From Alphaproteobacteria bacterium (GTDB lineage Bacteria; Pseudomonadota; Alphaproteobacteria; Rs-D84; CACZYB01): a stretch of DNA of 64,000 nt. Shown here one piece after another: positions 51,415 through 60,166 of the stretch (positions within the stretch are counted from its first letter, which is position 1; every line of letters starts with the position of its first letter). The notes beneath the pieces are model-generated. The model saw only the letters and a program-made list of their open reading frames with translations. It was not told where the DNA came from and made no database searches. The stretch covers positions 1 through 64,000 of the forward strand of contig JAEDDP010000004.1 of assembly GCA_016297965.1 (NCBI GenBank), given 5' to 3'. The position numbers and the translations under genes are program-made.

Positions 51415-52440
51415 TCATAAATCTCTTGCTTGACAAAGAGCTTTCGTTAACGCAATGGATGAACCTGCACGATTAAGCATTTCATCCCGTTCTTCTTTAT
51501 TATCATTATAAGGAAGAATTTGAATTGAATTTGGATGGTTCACATTATAATTTGTGATAACATTATCAACGTGAATTGCACGAAGCAAAGCCTTTAACAC
51601 CTTTTTAAAGGTTTGTTCTGGCAAATCATCCCCAACCATAGGAGTAAACGTCCTTATTATTTCATAAATAACGTGTGTTTTTTCATACACATCAACAAAG
51701 CAATCCAATGTTGCAATAACTTCACAAATTAAAAAATCACCCTTTCGTTTTCTCTTGCCATCAATAAAGCTTGGGATTGGAATTTTAACATAAAATTTAA
51801 AGTCCATATAATTACTTGGTTTAAGACTTGGTTTCTTTGTTAAAAATCTGTATTTTTTTCTTTGTTTTTCATCAACATCTAATAAAAAGGAATTTGAAAT
51901 GCAAATATCGGTCCGTGGCAAATTATTCATCAAATATTTTGCCGGATTATATCTTTTCAAAAGCTTATCTATTGTATGTGTTTTTTCAAGGACTGCATTA
52001 CCTTTTTCATCCTTTACCGGTTCACCATTTTCATTCAATTTTTCGGAGATGTAGGTAAAGCTCTCATCGTTAAACGATGGTGATAAAAAGTCATAATTTT
52101 GTGTAAAATCATCTTCGGTAAATTTGGTCGTAGAAATAAATTGAAGGAAGTCCAACAATTCCTCAACTGTTTTAAATGAAACGGTACCCCTTACAACATC
52201 AAGAATATCACTGGCACCATAAATATCATCATCCTTTTCAATTTTTTCATTGATACGCTTTCTGCTTTTAAGTGGTACAACAGTTGTACGCATAGTCGTA
52301 TTGTGTGCCTTTTCAAACTTTTCCTTTAATACAAGAAGAAAATAGTCAAAAGCACCCTTCACTGCCCCACCAAAATTGATAAGGTCATCTACTTTCACAT
52401 CATCTGGCTGTCTTGGTTTTCCCGTTCTAATATTTTCCAT
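51415..52440 (-). CDS. Hypothetical protein with possible RelA/SpoT-like nucleotidyltransferase pattern
   Basis: No family is certain for this 341-residue protein. Residues 50-100 resemble the RelA/SpoT synthetase core. VVPLKSRKRINEKIEK recalls the RxK-S-I-xxK substrate helix. SDILDVVRGTVSF (Asp78, Asp81) recalls the strand with the metal Asp. Later LICEVIATLDCF (Glu240) and EKTHVIYEIIR (His256, Tyr259) recall the ExQxxT...H..Y end. An insert of about 120 residues (about 100-215) separates the halves. If the pattern is real it could make or transfer a pyrophosphate or nucleotide, like alarmone synthetases or ToxSAS toxins. No HD, TGS or ACT domain is present. Its partner starts nine bases later. 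Confidence 0.45.
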   Translation of the reverse strand: MENIRTGKPRQPDDVKVDDLINFGGAVKGAFDYFLLVLKEKFEKAHNTTMRTTVVPLKSRKRINEKIEKDDDIYGASDILDVVRGTVSFKTVEELLDFLQFISTTKFTEDDFTQNYDFLSPSFNDESFTYISEKLNENGEPVKDEKGNAVLEKTHTIDKLLKRYNPAKYLMNNLPRTDICISNSFLLDVDEKQRKKYRFLTKKPSLKPSNYMDFKFYVKIPIPSFIDGKRKRKGDFLICEVIATLDCFVDVYEKTHVIYEIIRTFTPMVGDDLPEQTFKKVLKALLRAIHVDNVITNYNVNHPNSIQILPYNDNKEERDEMLNRAGSSIALTKALCQARDL

Positions 52441-52520
52441 AATACACTATACCTATTTTCCTTATTAACCATAATATAATTACTTTGAACCCATTTGTCA
52501 ATAGTTTTGTCAAATTATTT

Positions 52521-54617
52521 TCAACCTTTCAAATTAAGACTTTTTGTACTATATTCAAACAGATACAATAAATTTTGTAAATCCTTCCATCTTTGGGTAT
52601 TATTTTTTTTGTCATACAAAAGGATATTTTTTACATCCTGCGATGCCGCCATAAACAGGTGGTAATCATCCTCAATATTAGCAATTTTAAAATCAACAAT
52701 ACCACTTTGCCGTATCCCCAAAATATCACCGGCACCACGAAGCTTTAAATCCTTTTCGGCAATCTTAAATCCATCGGTTGTTTCCTTCATCACCGAAAGC
52801 CGTTCCCTTGCCATCTTGCTAATCTTATTTGAATGAAGCAAAATACAAACAGACTTATCGCCACCACGACCAATTCGTCCCCTAAGTTGATGAAGTGAGG
52901 AAAGCCCAAATCGTTCACTGTGTTCTATAACCATCAATGTTGCCTCGGGAACATTAACACCAACTTCAATAACCGTTGTAGCAACAAGTATTTTTATTTT
53001 TCCATTCGGATTCGCAAAATCGGACATTATAACATCCTTTTCCACACCCTTCATTTTTCCGTGAATAAGGGCAACCGCATCACCAAAAACACGTTTCATT
53101 TCTTCAAATCTGGTCTGGGCCGCCGATAAATCAAGCTTTTCACTTTCCTCCACCAACGGACAAACCCAATAAAGCTTTTTAATACTTCCGTCATCAAGGT
53201 TCCGTTTAATTGATTGAATAAGTTCATCAATTTTTGACATATTCATAACAAGGGTTTCAACTTTTTTCCGGTTCGGTGGCATTTCATCAATAACCGACAA
53301 ATCCATATCCCCAAACGATGCCATGGCAAGGGTCCGTGGAATTGGCGTTGCCGTCATTGTCAAAATATTCGCACTAAATTCACCTCCCTTATCCGAAAGG
53401 TTAAGCCGTTGATGCACCCCAAATTTATGTTGTTCATCAATCACCGAAAGGTAAAGGTTTTTAAATTCAACACTGTCTTGAAAAAGCGCATGCGTTCCGA
53501 TAACAATATCTACCATTCCGGATTTTAAAAGGTCAAGTTTTTCCCGTTTTACCTTCCCCTTATCCTTTCCGGTCAACAACATCAAACGAACCCTTTCACA
53601 AATTCCGGCATTATTAAGAAGTTTTGTAAATGTTTCAAAATGTTGTTCCGCCAAAATTTCCGTTGGAACCATAAAGGCACCCTGCCCGCCACCTTCCACA
53701 ACCGAAAGAAGGGCAAGCATCGCAATAATCGTTTTACCACTTCCAACATCACCTTGAAGAAGGCGAAGCATTCGTTCATCCGAAACTAAATCATTATAAA
53801 TTTCATTCCATACCCGATTTTGCGCACCCGTAAGTTCAAACCCAAACGCCCGCAAAAAAGGAACGGTAAGACTTCCATCCGCCAAAACTTTTACACCCTT
53901 TTCTTTCTTAAAATTTTCCCGCGATAATGCAAGGGCAAGCTGGTTCGCCAATATCTCATCATAGGCAATTCTTTCCCTCGCCCGTGTTATAACATCATTA
54001 TTTTTTTGCGGATTATGAAGTCGTTTTAATGCATCCGAAAATGAAATCTCTGCTCCATCTTGCCATTCCGGTAGGTCCGGTAAATTATTAAGGAGTATTG
54101 AAACAACATTCCGTATCATCTTGTTTGTAATGGCATAGGTAAGCGGATATATTGGTTCCAACGTTGCAATTTTTTCAAAATCAGACACCGACACAATATA
54201 ATCCGGATGGGAAATACTCCGTTCTCCATTAAATTCATCCACCTTGCCACTTACACAAACCTTTCCACCAACTGGAAGTTGCCGTTTAAGGTAATCACCG
54301 GCATTAAAAAAGTTAAGTGTTATCAAACCACTTTCATCACTACATAAAACTTTGTACGGAATTTTCCGACCACGAACAAACGGCGCAGGAGTATGTTTTA
54401 AAATATTAAGCCGAAGGGTGGCAATTTTTCCAATTTCCGCATCCATAATCAACGGACAATAACTTCTATCAATAAAACTAACCGGAAAATGAAAAAGCAA
54501 ATCTTTAAACCTTGTATTCGGTAAAAGTCGCGAAAGTCCATCAAAAAACTTTTCACCAACCCCCTTTACCTGACGCAAAGATTTAAAAAAATATTGTAAA
54601 TTTTCCTGCATAACCAT
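52521..54617 (-). CDS. recG: ATP-dependent DNA helicase RecG
   Basis: RecG remodels stalled replication forks and branched DNA. The 698-residue protein has an OB wedge domain at about 60-150, the helicase Walker A LLQGDVGSGKTIIAML, VIGTHALFQDSV, the DEQH box as VIDEQHKFGVHQR, TATPIPRTLAM, and ATTVIEVGVNVPEAT with QLRGRIGRGGD. The C-terminal ILGIRQSGIVDFKIA wedge-binding end is present. The start is given as the first ATG, which is only three bases from AGGG; an ATG two codons later has better spacing. It is 80 bp from the cassette gene at 51415. Confidence 0.96.
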   Translation of the reverse strand: MVMQENLQYFFKSLRQVKGVGEKFFDGLSRLLPNTRFKDLLFHFPVSFIDRSYCPLIMDAEIGKIATLRLNILKHTPAPFVRGRKIPYKVLCSDESGLITLNFFNAGDYLKRQLPVGGKVCVSGKVDEFNGERSISHPDYIVSVSDFEKIATLEPIYPLTYAITNKMIRNVVSILLNNLPDLPEWQDGAEISFSDALKRLHNPQKNNDVITRARERIAYDEILANQLALALSRENFKKEKGVKVLADGSLTVPFLRAFGFELTGAQNRVWNEIYNDLVSDERMLRLLQGDVGSGKTIIAMLALLSVVEGGGQGAFMVPTEILAEQHFETFTKLLNNAGICERVRLMLLTGKDKGKVKREKLDLLKSGMVDIVIGTHALFQDSVEFKNLYLSVIDEQHKFGVHQRLNLSDKGGEFSANILTMTATPIPRTLAMASFGDMDLSVIDEMPPNRKKVETLVMNMSKIDELIQSIKRNLDDGSIKKLYWVCPLVEESEKLDLSAAQTRFEEMKRVFGDAVALIHGKMKGVEKDVIMSDFANPNGKIKILVATTVIEVGVNVPEATLMVIEHSERFGLSSLHQLRGRIGRGGDKSVCILLHSNKISKMARERLSVMKETTDGFKIAEKDLKLRGAGDILGIRQSGIVDFKIANIEDDYHLFMAASQDVKNILLYDKKNNTQRWKDLQNLLYLFEYSTKSLNLKG

Positions 54618-54672
54618 TTACCCTTCAACTACTATAAAATACCAAATTTCAAGGTAAAAGTCAATCACGACA

Positions 54673-55410
54673 CTATCGGATTTTTTTCAAAATATCATCC
54701 AAAACACAGCTTGATGAAAAAACTTCTTCTATTTGATATTTGTAAACTATTGCCGTATCAGCAATATATGGGTCAAATAAAATACTTTTGTTCTTTTTAA
54801 GATAGTTTAGTGTTTCCAACAATGTAAACGGATTTTTATTATAACACCGTGTACCCATAAGCGCCGAAATCACATCGGCAACCTTTGCCACACGACCAAG
54901 AAGAGAAATTTCCGTTCCCTTTTTACCAAACGGATAACCTGTACCATTATAATTTTCGTGATGTTCGGTAATTACACACAATGCCGCCTTATAAAATTCT
55001 CCCTCATATTTTGTAAGGTTTTTCTTTAACAACATCAACTCAATTAAAATTTGTTTACCATAAAGTGGATGAAGTTTAATCTGATTATATTCATCTTTGG
55101 TCAATGCAAACGGTTTATTAAGTATTTTTTCGGAAATTCTTAATTTGCCTAAATCATGTACTTCATAGATGTACGACAAAGTATCCAAATCAATGTTTTT
55201 AAAAACACTTTCTTCAATCCCAGAAATTGAAACTTTTTTAAAATCAATATTTTTCAAAATCACTCTGGCAATTTGTGAAACTTCACGACTGTGCTTTGCC
55301 AAATCAACACTTTTTGAATAGGTAATTTTTGAAATTAAATCTATCGTATCCTGTACATAAAGCACGGATTTTTCATTCATCGTAGCGGTATCTTCAACAG
55401 ATATTTTCAT
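54673..55410 (-). CDS. HD-GYP domain protein, putative c-di-GMP phosphodiesterase
   Basis: The 245-residue protein is almost entirely an HD-GYP domain: His40, the HD pair His85-Asp86 in EVHDLGKLRI, His114 in HPLYG, HHENYNGTGYP at 150-160 with the GYP triad, and DVISALMGTRCYN. All expected metal ligands look present, so it should be able to cut cyclic di-GMP. There is no receiver, PAS or membrane part, unlike most HD-GYP regulators, although the first 35 residues could be a small extra piece. It sits between recG and priA; the signal it answers is unknown. The best ribosome site (GAGGAAAG) is rather far from the ATG. Confidence 0.85.
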   Translation of the reverse strand: MKISVEDTATMNEKSVLYVQDTIDLISKITYSKSVDLAKHSREVSQIARVILKNIDFKKVSISGIEESVFKNIDLDTLSYIYEVHDLGKLRISEKILNKPFALTKDEYNQIKLHPLYGKQILIELMLLKKNLTKYEGEFYKAALCVITEHHENYNGTGYPFGKKGTEISLLGRVAKVADVISALMGTRCYNKNPFTLLETLNYLKKNKSILFDPYIADTAIVYKYQIEEVFSSSCVLDDILKKIR

Positions 55411-55483
55411 ATAATAAATTCACTTTCCTCATAAAATAAAATAAAAATATATAACAAAAATATCTTGGCTTCAAGGAAAATAA

Positions 55484-57499
55484 TTACATAAAATTATACG
55501 GATCAATATCAACCTTTAACTTCACGGACGAGGGAATATTTACCATGGAAACCCAACGTTTCAAAATGTCCTGTATTTTAATCTTTCGGTCAACCACCAA
55601 CAAAAAACGCTTTCTGTAATTATTTTTAAGGTACGATAACGGCGAATCAATCGGACCATACACCTGTATATTATCCAATCCAACCGGCATTTTTTGCCGT
55701 AATTTTGCACAAACATTTTCAAGGGCAAGTTTATTTTTTGATGAAAGGATAAGCGCCCCAAGCTTTGAAAAAGGTGGCATCATTGCATTTTGTCGGTCAA
55801 TAAGTTCCTGTTTCACAAATGCTTCTCGGTCATTATTTTTAATCGCCTGCATCACCGAATTTTCCGGATTATAGGTTTGTATTACCACATTTCCCTTTTT
55901 CACATCACGACCGGCACGACCGGAAACCTGTGTCAACAACTGAAATGTATTTTCATTTGCCCGCAAATCCGATGATGAAAAACTCATATCACCATCAACC
56001 ACCCCAACCAAGGTAAGGTTCGGAAAATGATGTCCCTTCACCAATATCTGCGTTCCAATAATAATATCAACTTCACTTTTCGCAATCTTTGAAATTATTT
56101 CATTAAGACGAGTTTGAGAAGTTATAATATCCGAAGATATTGTTTCAACACTCGCCGTTGGGAAACGATTTTTAACCTCTTCCTCAATTCGTTCAATCCC
56201 CGGTCCACAAAGCGTCCAGCTGTCCTCCGCCTGACATTTCGGACACACCTTTGGAAGTCGCATTGAATACCCGCAGTGATGACAACAACATCTGGTATCA
56301 TCTTTGTTATGTGCAGTTAAATATACATTGCAATTCGGACATTGAATCCTGTGTCCACACTTTCCACACAACACCAACGGAGCATACCCACGCCGATTTA
56401 TATAAAGCATCACCTGTTCTTTGGCCGACAATTTTTCTTCTATCTGCTTCACAAGTATGGATGAAAGCCACGCCTTTCCCCAACTTTCCTTTGCCGGTTG
56501 ATTTTGCCTCATATCTATAAGTTCAACATCCGGCATAACCGCACTACCAAATCGGGATGTAAGTTTTACAACCGAATATTTGCCAAGGTTCACATTATTT
56601 ATTGTTTCAATTGATGGGGTCGCCGATGCCAAAATAATTGGAATCTTATCAACCATAGATTTAAGCACCGCCATATCGCGCCCCTGATAAATAACACCTT
56701 CTTCTTGTTTATACGAACCGTCATGTTCCTCATCAAGGACAATAAGTGAAAGATTTTTATATGGCAAAAATAAAGAAGATCTGGTTCCAACAATCACCCG
56801 CGCATCACCGGAAATAATCGCCTTCCAATTATCCCGACGTTGTGCCTTTGTCACACTACTGTGCCACAAAACCGGCAAAATTCCAAACCTGTCCTTAAAT
56901 TTTGAAAGGAACTGTCCGGTCAACGATATTTCCGGAAGCATTATAAGAACCTGTGCTTCCGGCTTTTTTAATGCTTCATTTATCACATTAAAATAAACCT
57001 CGGTTTTACCACTTCCCGTTATTCCATCAAGAAGACTGACCGAAAAACCAGCCCCAAGTTTTTTTGATAAAACACCAACTGCATTTTTTTGTTCTGGGGA
57101 TAATTCCGGCGAAACATAGGTCGGATTATAGTTTGTTTTTTTCACCCGTGGAATGGTTGATGAAAAAACTTCATCAAATCCCATAACCATTTTTAACACA
57201 TTTCCAACCTGCGTTAAATTATAATCGGCAACCCGCAAAACAAATTCAATTTGCGTTGGCAAAAGTTTATAATTTTTAACCTTTGAAATAATCTTCCTTA
57301 CCCTTGAAATATCGTAATCTAAGGGTTCCTTTTTTTCGGAAAAAACAACACCAACTTCTTCTTTATTACGAAGGGGAACACGAACAAAATCACCAACACA
57401 AAGTTCCAAATTTTCCGGCACGATATAGTCATAACCATCACTTGCAAGTGGAAGTACTACTTTAACTATATCACCACAAGAAAATTCAGTTTTTTCCAT
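55484..57499 (-). CDS. priA: Primosomal protein N' (PriA helicase)
   Basis: PriA restarts replication at collapsed forks. The 671-residue protein has a 3'BD N-terminal domain, Walker A LLDGITGSGKTEVYF, the DEEH box VLDEEHDGSYKQEE, GTRSSLFLP, and the zinc region with paired Cys (LCGKCGHRIQCPNC, CCCHHCGYSMRLPKVCPKC). GTQILVKGHHFPNLTLVGV and QVSGRAGR follow. Its ATG overlaps the queA stop by one base (TAATG), so both are translated from one mRNA. Confidence 0.96.
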   Translation of the reverse strand: MEKTEFSCGDIVKVVLPLASDGYDYIVPENLELCVGDFVRVPLRNKEEVGVVFSEKKEPLDYDISRVRKIISKVKNYKLLPTQIEFVLRVADYNLTQVGNVLKMVMGFDEVFSSTIPRVKKTNYNPTYVSPELSPEQKNAVGVLSKKLGAGFSVSLLDGITGSGKTEVYFNVINEALKKPEAQVLIMLPEISLTGQFLSKFKDRFGILPVLWHSSVTKAQRRDNWKAIISGDARVIVGTRSSLFLPYKNLSLIVLDEEHDGSYKQEEGVIYQGRDMAVLKSMVDKIPIILASATPSIETINNVNLGKYSVVKLTSRFGSAVMPDVELIDMRQNQPAKESWGKAWLSSILVKQIEEKLSAKEQVMLYINRRGYAPLVLCGKCGHRIQCPNCNVYLTAHNKDDTRCCCHHCGYSMRLPKVCPKCQAEDSWTLCGPGIERIEEEVKNRFPTASVETISSDIITSQTRLNEIISKIAKSEVDIIIGTQILVKGHHFPNLTLVGVVDGDMSFSSSDLRANENTFQLLTQVSGRAGRDVKKGNVVIQTYNPENSVMQAIKNNDREAFVKQELIDRQNAMMPPFSKLGALILSSKNKLALENVCAKLRQKMPVGLDNIQVYGPIDSPLSYLKNNYRKRFLLVVDRKIKIQDILKRWVSMVNIPSSVKLKVDIDPYNFM

Positions 57500-58527
57500 T
57501 AGTTATCTTTCCTTTTTAAAAGTGATGAATCACCATAAGAATAAAATCTATAACTATTTTCTTTTGCAAATTCGTATGCTTTTTTCATTTCATCCATACC
57601 GGCAAAAGCACTTACCAACATAAACAAAGTTGACTTTGGCAAATGGAAATTTGTCATCAAATAATCAACTGATTTAAACACGTATGGTGGTGTTATAAAA
57701 ATATCCGTTTCTTGTGCAAATGGATGTATAAATCCATCACTATCAACCGCCGATTCCAACGACCGTAAAACAGTTGTTCCAACCGCAACAATTTTCTTTC
57801 CATCACGTTTTGCCTGATTTATTTTATCGGCAACTTCCTTTGTTATAACAACATATTCGGAATGCATTTTGTGATCCTTTGTATCTTCAACCTTTACCGG
57901 TTGAAAAGTACCTGCACCAACATGCAATGTAAGTTCAACTGTATCAATTCCTTTTTTATGAAGTTTTTGCAAAAGTTCATCTGTAAAATGAAGTCCGGCC
58001 GTCGGCGCCGCAACCGCCCCTTCCTCCTTTGCATACACTGTTTGATAACGTTCAAAATCTTCTGTTGTTGCCTCCCTTTTCAAATATGGTGGCAATGGAA
58101 GTGTCCCAATATGTGAAAGTACATCAAAAAATTCATGACCTGATTTATTGAATTGAAGTTCAACACCACTTTCACCTTGCTTTGATTTAACACGACCAAC
58201 AAGCAATCCTTCACCAAACGAAATTTCATCACCTTCATGCAATTTTTTTGAATTTTTAATAAATGCCAACCACGTATCCAATGCAATATTTTTGTGAAGT
58301 GTCACCTCAAAATGTCTTTCACCACATATACCAAAAATTCTTGCCGGAATAACCTTTGTATTATTAAAAACCATCAACGTATTTTCAGGCAAAATATCAA
58401 CCAAATCCTTTACCTGCTTGTTTTCAAGTTGAGGCACAAGTAAAAGTTTTGCCTCATCCCGCTTTGCAAGTGGAACCTTTGCAATAAATTTCTCTGGCAA
58501 ATCAAAATCAAATAAATCTACACGCAT
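57499..58527 (-). CDS. queA: S-adenosylmethionine:tRNA ribosyltransferase-isomerase (QueA)
   Basis: QueA builds the epoxyqueuosine ring on tRNA from preQ1 using SAM. The 342-residue protein has FDLPEKFIAKVPLAKRDEAKLL at the start, VFNNTKVIPARIFG, AAPTAGLHFTDELL, HVGAGTFQPVKVED, and FHLPKSTLFMLVSAFAG. tgt, often next, is not adjacent; priA is, by a one-base overlap. AAGGAGTTTTTGTT lies before the ATG. The cell thus modifies position 34 of GUN-anticodon tRNAs if it obtains the precursor. Confidence 0.96.
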   Translation of the reverse strand: MRVDLFDFDLPEKFIAKVPLAKRDEAKLLLVPQLENKQVKDLVDILPENTLMVFNNTKVIPARIFGICGERHFEVTLHKNIALDTWLAFIKNSKKLHEGDEISFGEGLLVGRVKSKQGESGVELQFNKSGHEFFDVLSHIGTLPLPPYLKREATTEDFERYQTVYAKEEGAVAAPTAGLHFTDELLQKLHKKGIDTVELTLHVGAGTFQPVKVEDTKDHKMHSEYVVITKEVADKINQAKRDGKKIVAVGTTVLRSLESAVDSDGFIHPFAQETDIFITPPYVFKSVDYLMTNFHLPKSTLFMLVSAFAGMDEMKKAYEFAKENSYRFYSYGDSSLLKRKDN

Positions 58528-58572
58528 AACAAAAACTCCTTTGTAAAGTATTATGGGAAAAACAAAAGCACA

Positions 58573-59829
58573 CTACTCCGCCAATATGCCATCAATCGCA
58601 CGAGCAAAAGAATATGACATTTTTTCACGATACCATTTTTGATTAAGTTTCTTTTCTTCATCCTTATTTGAAAGGAATCCTGCCTCAATCAAAACAGATG
58701 GAATTGATGAACGAAGTACAATAAACGGTGCCTCCCTGTGCGGATGATAAATACATGCCACATCCTTTTTTATCTGGTCAACAACCGCATTCGCCAATTC
58801 AACCGATGCAATTTTCACCTGTGTTTGAAGCAAATCCCCCAAAATATTTTTTGTAACGGTATCATAACCTTCAAATGAACCAATTCCCAACAAATCCGCA
58901 GCATTTTCCTTTTCCGCAATCTTTCTTGCCTCATCATCGGTCGCCTTTTCCGATAAGGTATAAATGGAAAATCCATTCGTCTTTTTATTCGGACTACTAT
59001 TTAAATGAATTGATATAAATATTGATGCACTATTCCGTTCTGCAATCTTTGCCCGATCCTGTAATTGAATAAAGGTATCATCATCACGTGTCAAAATAAC
59101 CTTGTAATTCGGATTTTTCGCCAAAATATCACGAAGTTGTTTTGCAAGAGCAAGCGCAATAGTCTTTTCATAGGTACCACCAGAACCTATTGTTCCTGGG
59201 TCCTTTCCTCCATGTCCCGCATCAATAACAATTATCTTTTTACTTTGATTATTCACTGGCTTTACATTCTTTTTTCCAGTATTTGATGATGTTTTATTTG
59301 AAACAACTTTATTATTAACCACCTTTTTATTTGATAAAAAGACTTCCTCCTCAACAACATTTTCTTTTTTTGAAGAAGACTTTGCCCCACCGGCAAGCTT
59401 TGAAAATTCATCACCCGAAGCCTGTTCCAAATCCAAAACCAACCTGTAATTTGCACCATCCTTTATCGGATTAAGCACAAAATTTTTCTTCACCTTTGCA
59501 GTATTTGATAAATGAAGTGCAATTTGCGATGTCTTACCATCACCCGATGAAACCTTTACATCAGAAATAAATCCGGACTTCACACTGTCCTTTTTCACAT
59601 CATCAACATCCAAATTTGAAATATCAATAACAACCCGACGTGGATTATCAAGATATGATATATTGTAAAGTGATTTTTCCTTTGTTTCCAAAACGAACCT
59701 TGAAACATTACCCGGTTGGATTCCGGTACGTAAAACTATTGCCTTATTTTTTGCAAATAATTCGCCGGAAAAAACAAAAATTGACAAAGCAATCCAAAAT
59801 ATTCCAACTATGCGTCTAAACACTCTCAC
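58573..59829 (-). CDS. amiC: N-acetylmuramoyl-L-alanine amidase (AmiC-like)
   Basis: This periplasmic enzyme cuts peptide from glycan in septal peptidoglycan to separate daughter cells. The 418-residue protein has a signal peptide (cut likely after FA, residue 26), an AMIN domain at about 28-140, a Ser/Lys/Asn-rich linker, and an Amidase_3 domain at about 200-415. Zinc and catalytic residues are visible in IDAGHGGKDPG, ISIHLNSSPNK and VLIEAGFLSNKDEE. The start is GTG at 59829, eight bases after GGGG; no ATG is suitable. It is divergent from the RNase E/G gene across a 337-bp region. Confidence 0.92.
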   Translation of the reverse strand: MRVFRRIVGIFWIALSIFVFSGELFAKNKAIVLRTGIQPGNVSRFVLETKEKSLYNISYLDNPRRVVIDISNLDVDDVKKDSVKSGFISDVKVSSGDGKTSQIALHLSNTAKVKKNFVLNPIKDGANYRLVLDLEQASGDEFSKLAGGAKSSSKKENVVEEEVFLSNKKVVNNKVVSNKTSSNTGKKNVKPVNNQSKKIIVIDAGHGGKDPGTIGSGGTYEKTIALALAKQLRDILAKNPNYKVILTRDDDTFIQLQDRAKIAERNSASIFISIHLNSSPNKKTNGFSIYTLSEKATDDEARKIAEKENAADLLGIGSFEGYDTVTKNILGDLLQTQVKIASVELANAVVDQIKKDVACIYHPHREAPFIVLRSSIPSVLIEAGFLSNKDEEKKLNQKWYREKMSYSFARAIDGILAE

Positions 59830-59872
59830 AATAAAATCCCCAAATGAAAAATTTCCTTTAAAGTATATAACA

Positions 59873-59901
59873 TATATAAAAAATTAAAAGGAAAAAAACA
59901 A
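59873..59901 (-). promoter_or_regulatory. Weak candidate promoter for amiC
   Basis: On the minus strand TTGTTT (59896-59901) and TATATA (59873-59878) are 17 bp apart, about 44 bp before the GTG. AT-rich surroundings make chance likely. Confidence 0.35.
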
Positions 59902-59909
59902 TAAAAAAC

Positions 59910-59938
59910 TTGTAATATTTTCTTTATTAAAGTATAAT
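59910..59938 (+). promoter_or_regulatory. Promoter for RNase E/G, giving a long leader
   Basis: TTGTAA (59910-59915) and a perfect TATAAT (59933-59938) are 17 bp apart. Transcription would start near 59945, about 220 bases before the RNase ATG. The stretch from 59939 to 60166 has no supported gene and would be the 5' leader. In E. coli the rne leader mediates feedback by RNase E itself; a similar role here is inference. Confidence 0.65.
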
Positions 59939-60166
59939 GTACGGCAGTTAAATAAAAATAAGAAGATTTTGCTCTTAATATGATAAAAACGTTTTCAAAA
60001 TTTCTAAAAAAGTTGGCAAAAACATTAAATGGTGATGTTTTTGATATGGCTTTTTGTTTATTTAACCTTTCGGATACCCTTGTTTGCGAATATGCGACTG
60101 GGTACACATTGAACTCACAAAATTTATATACAGAAGAAAAAAATAAAAATTGGAGAATTATAAAAA

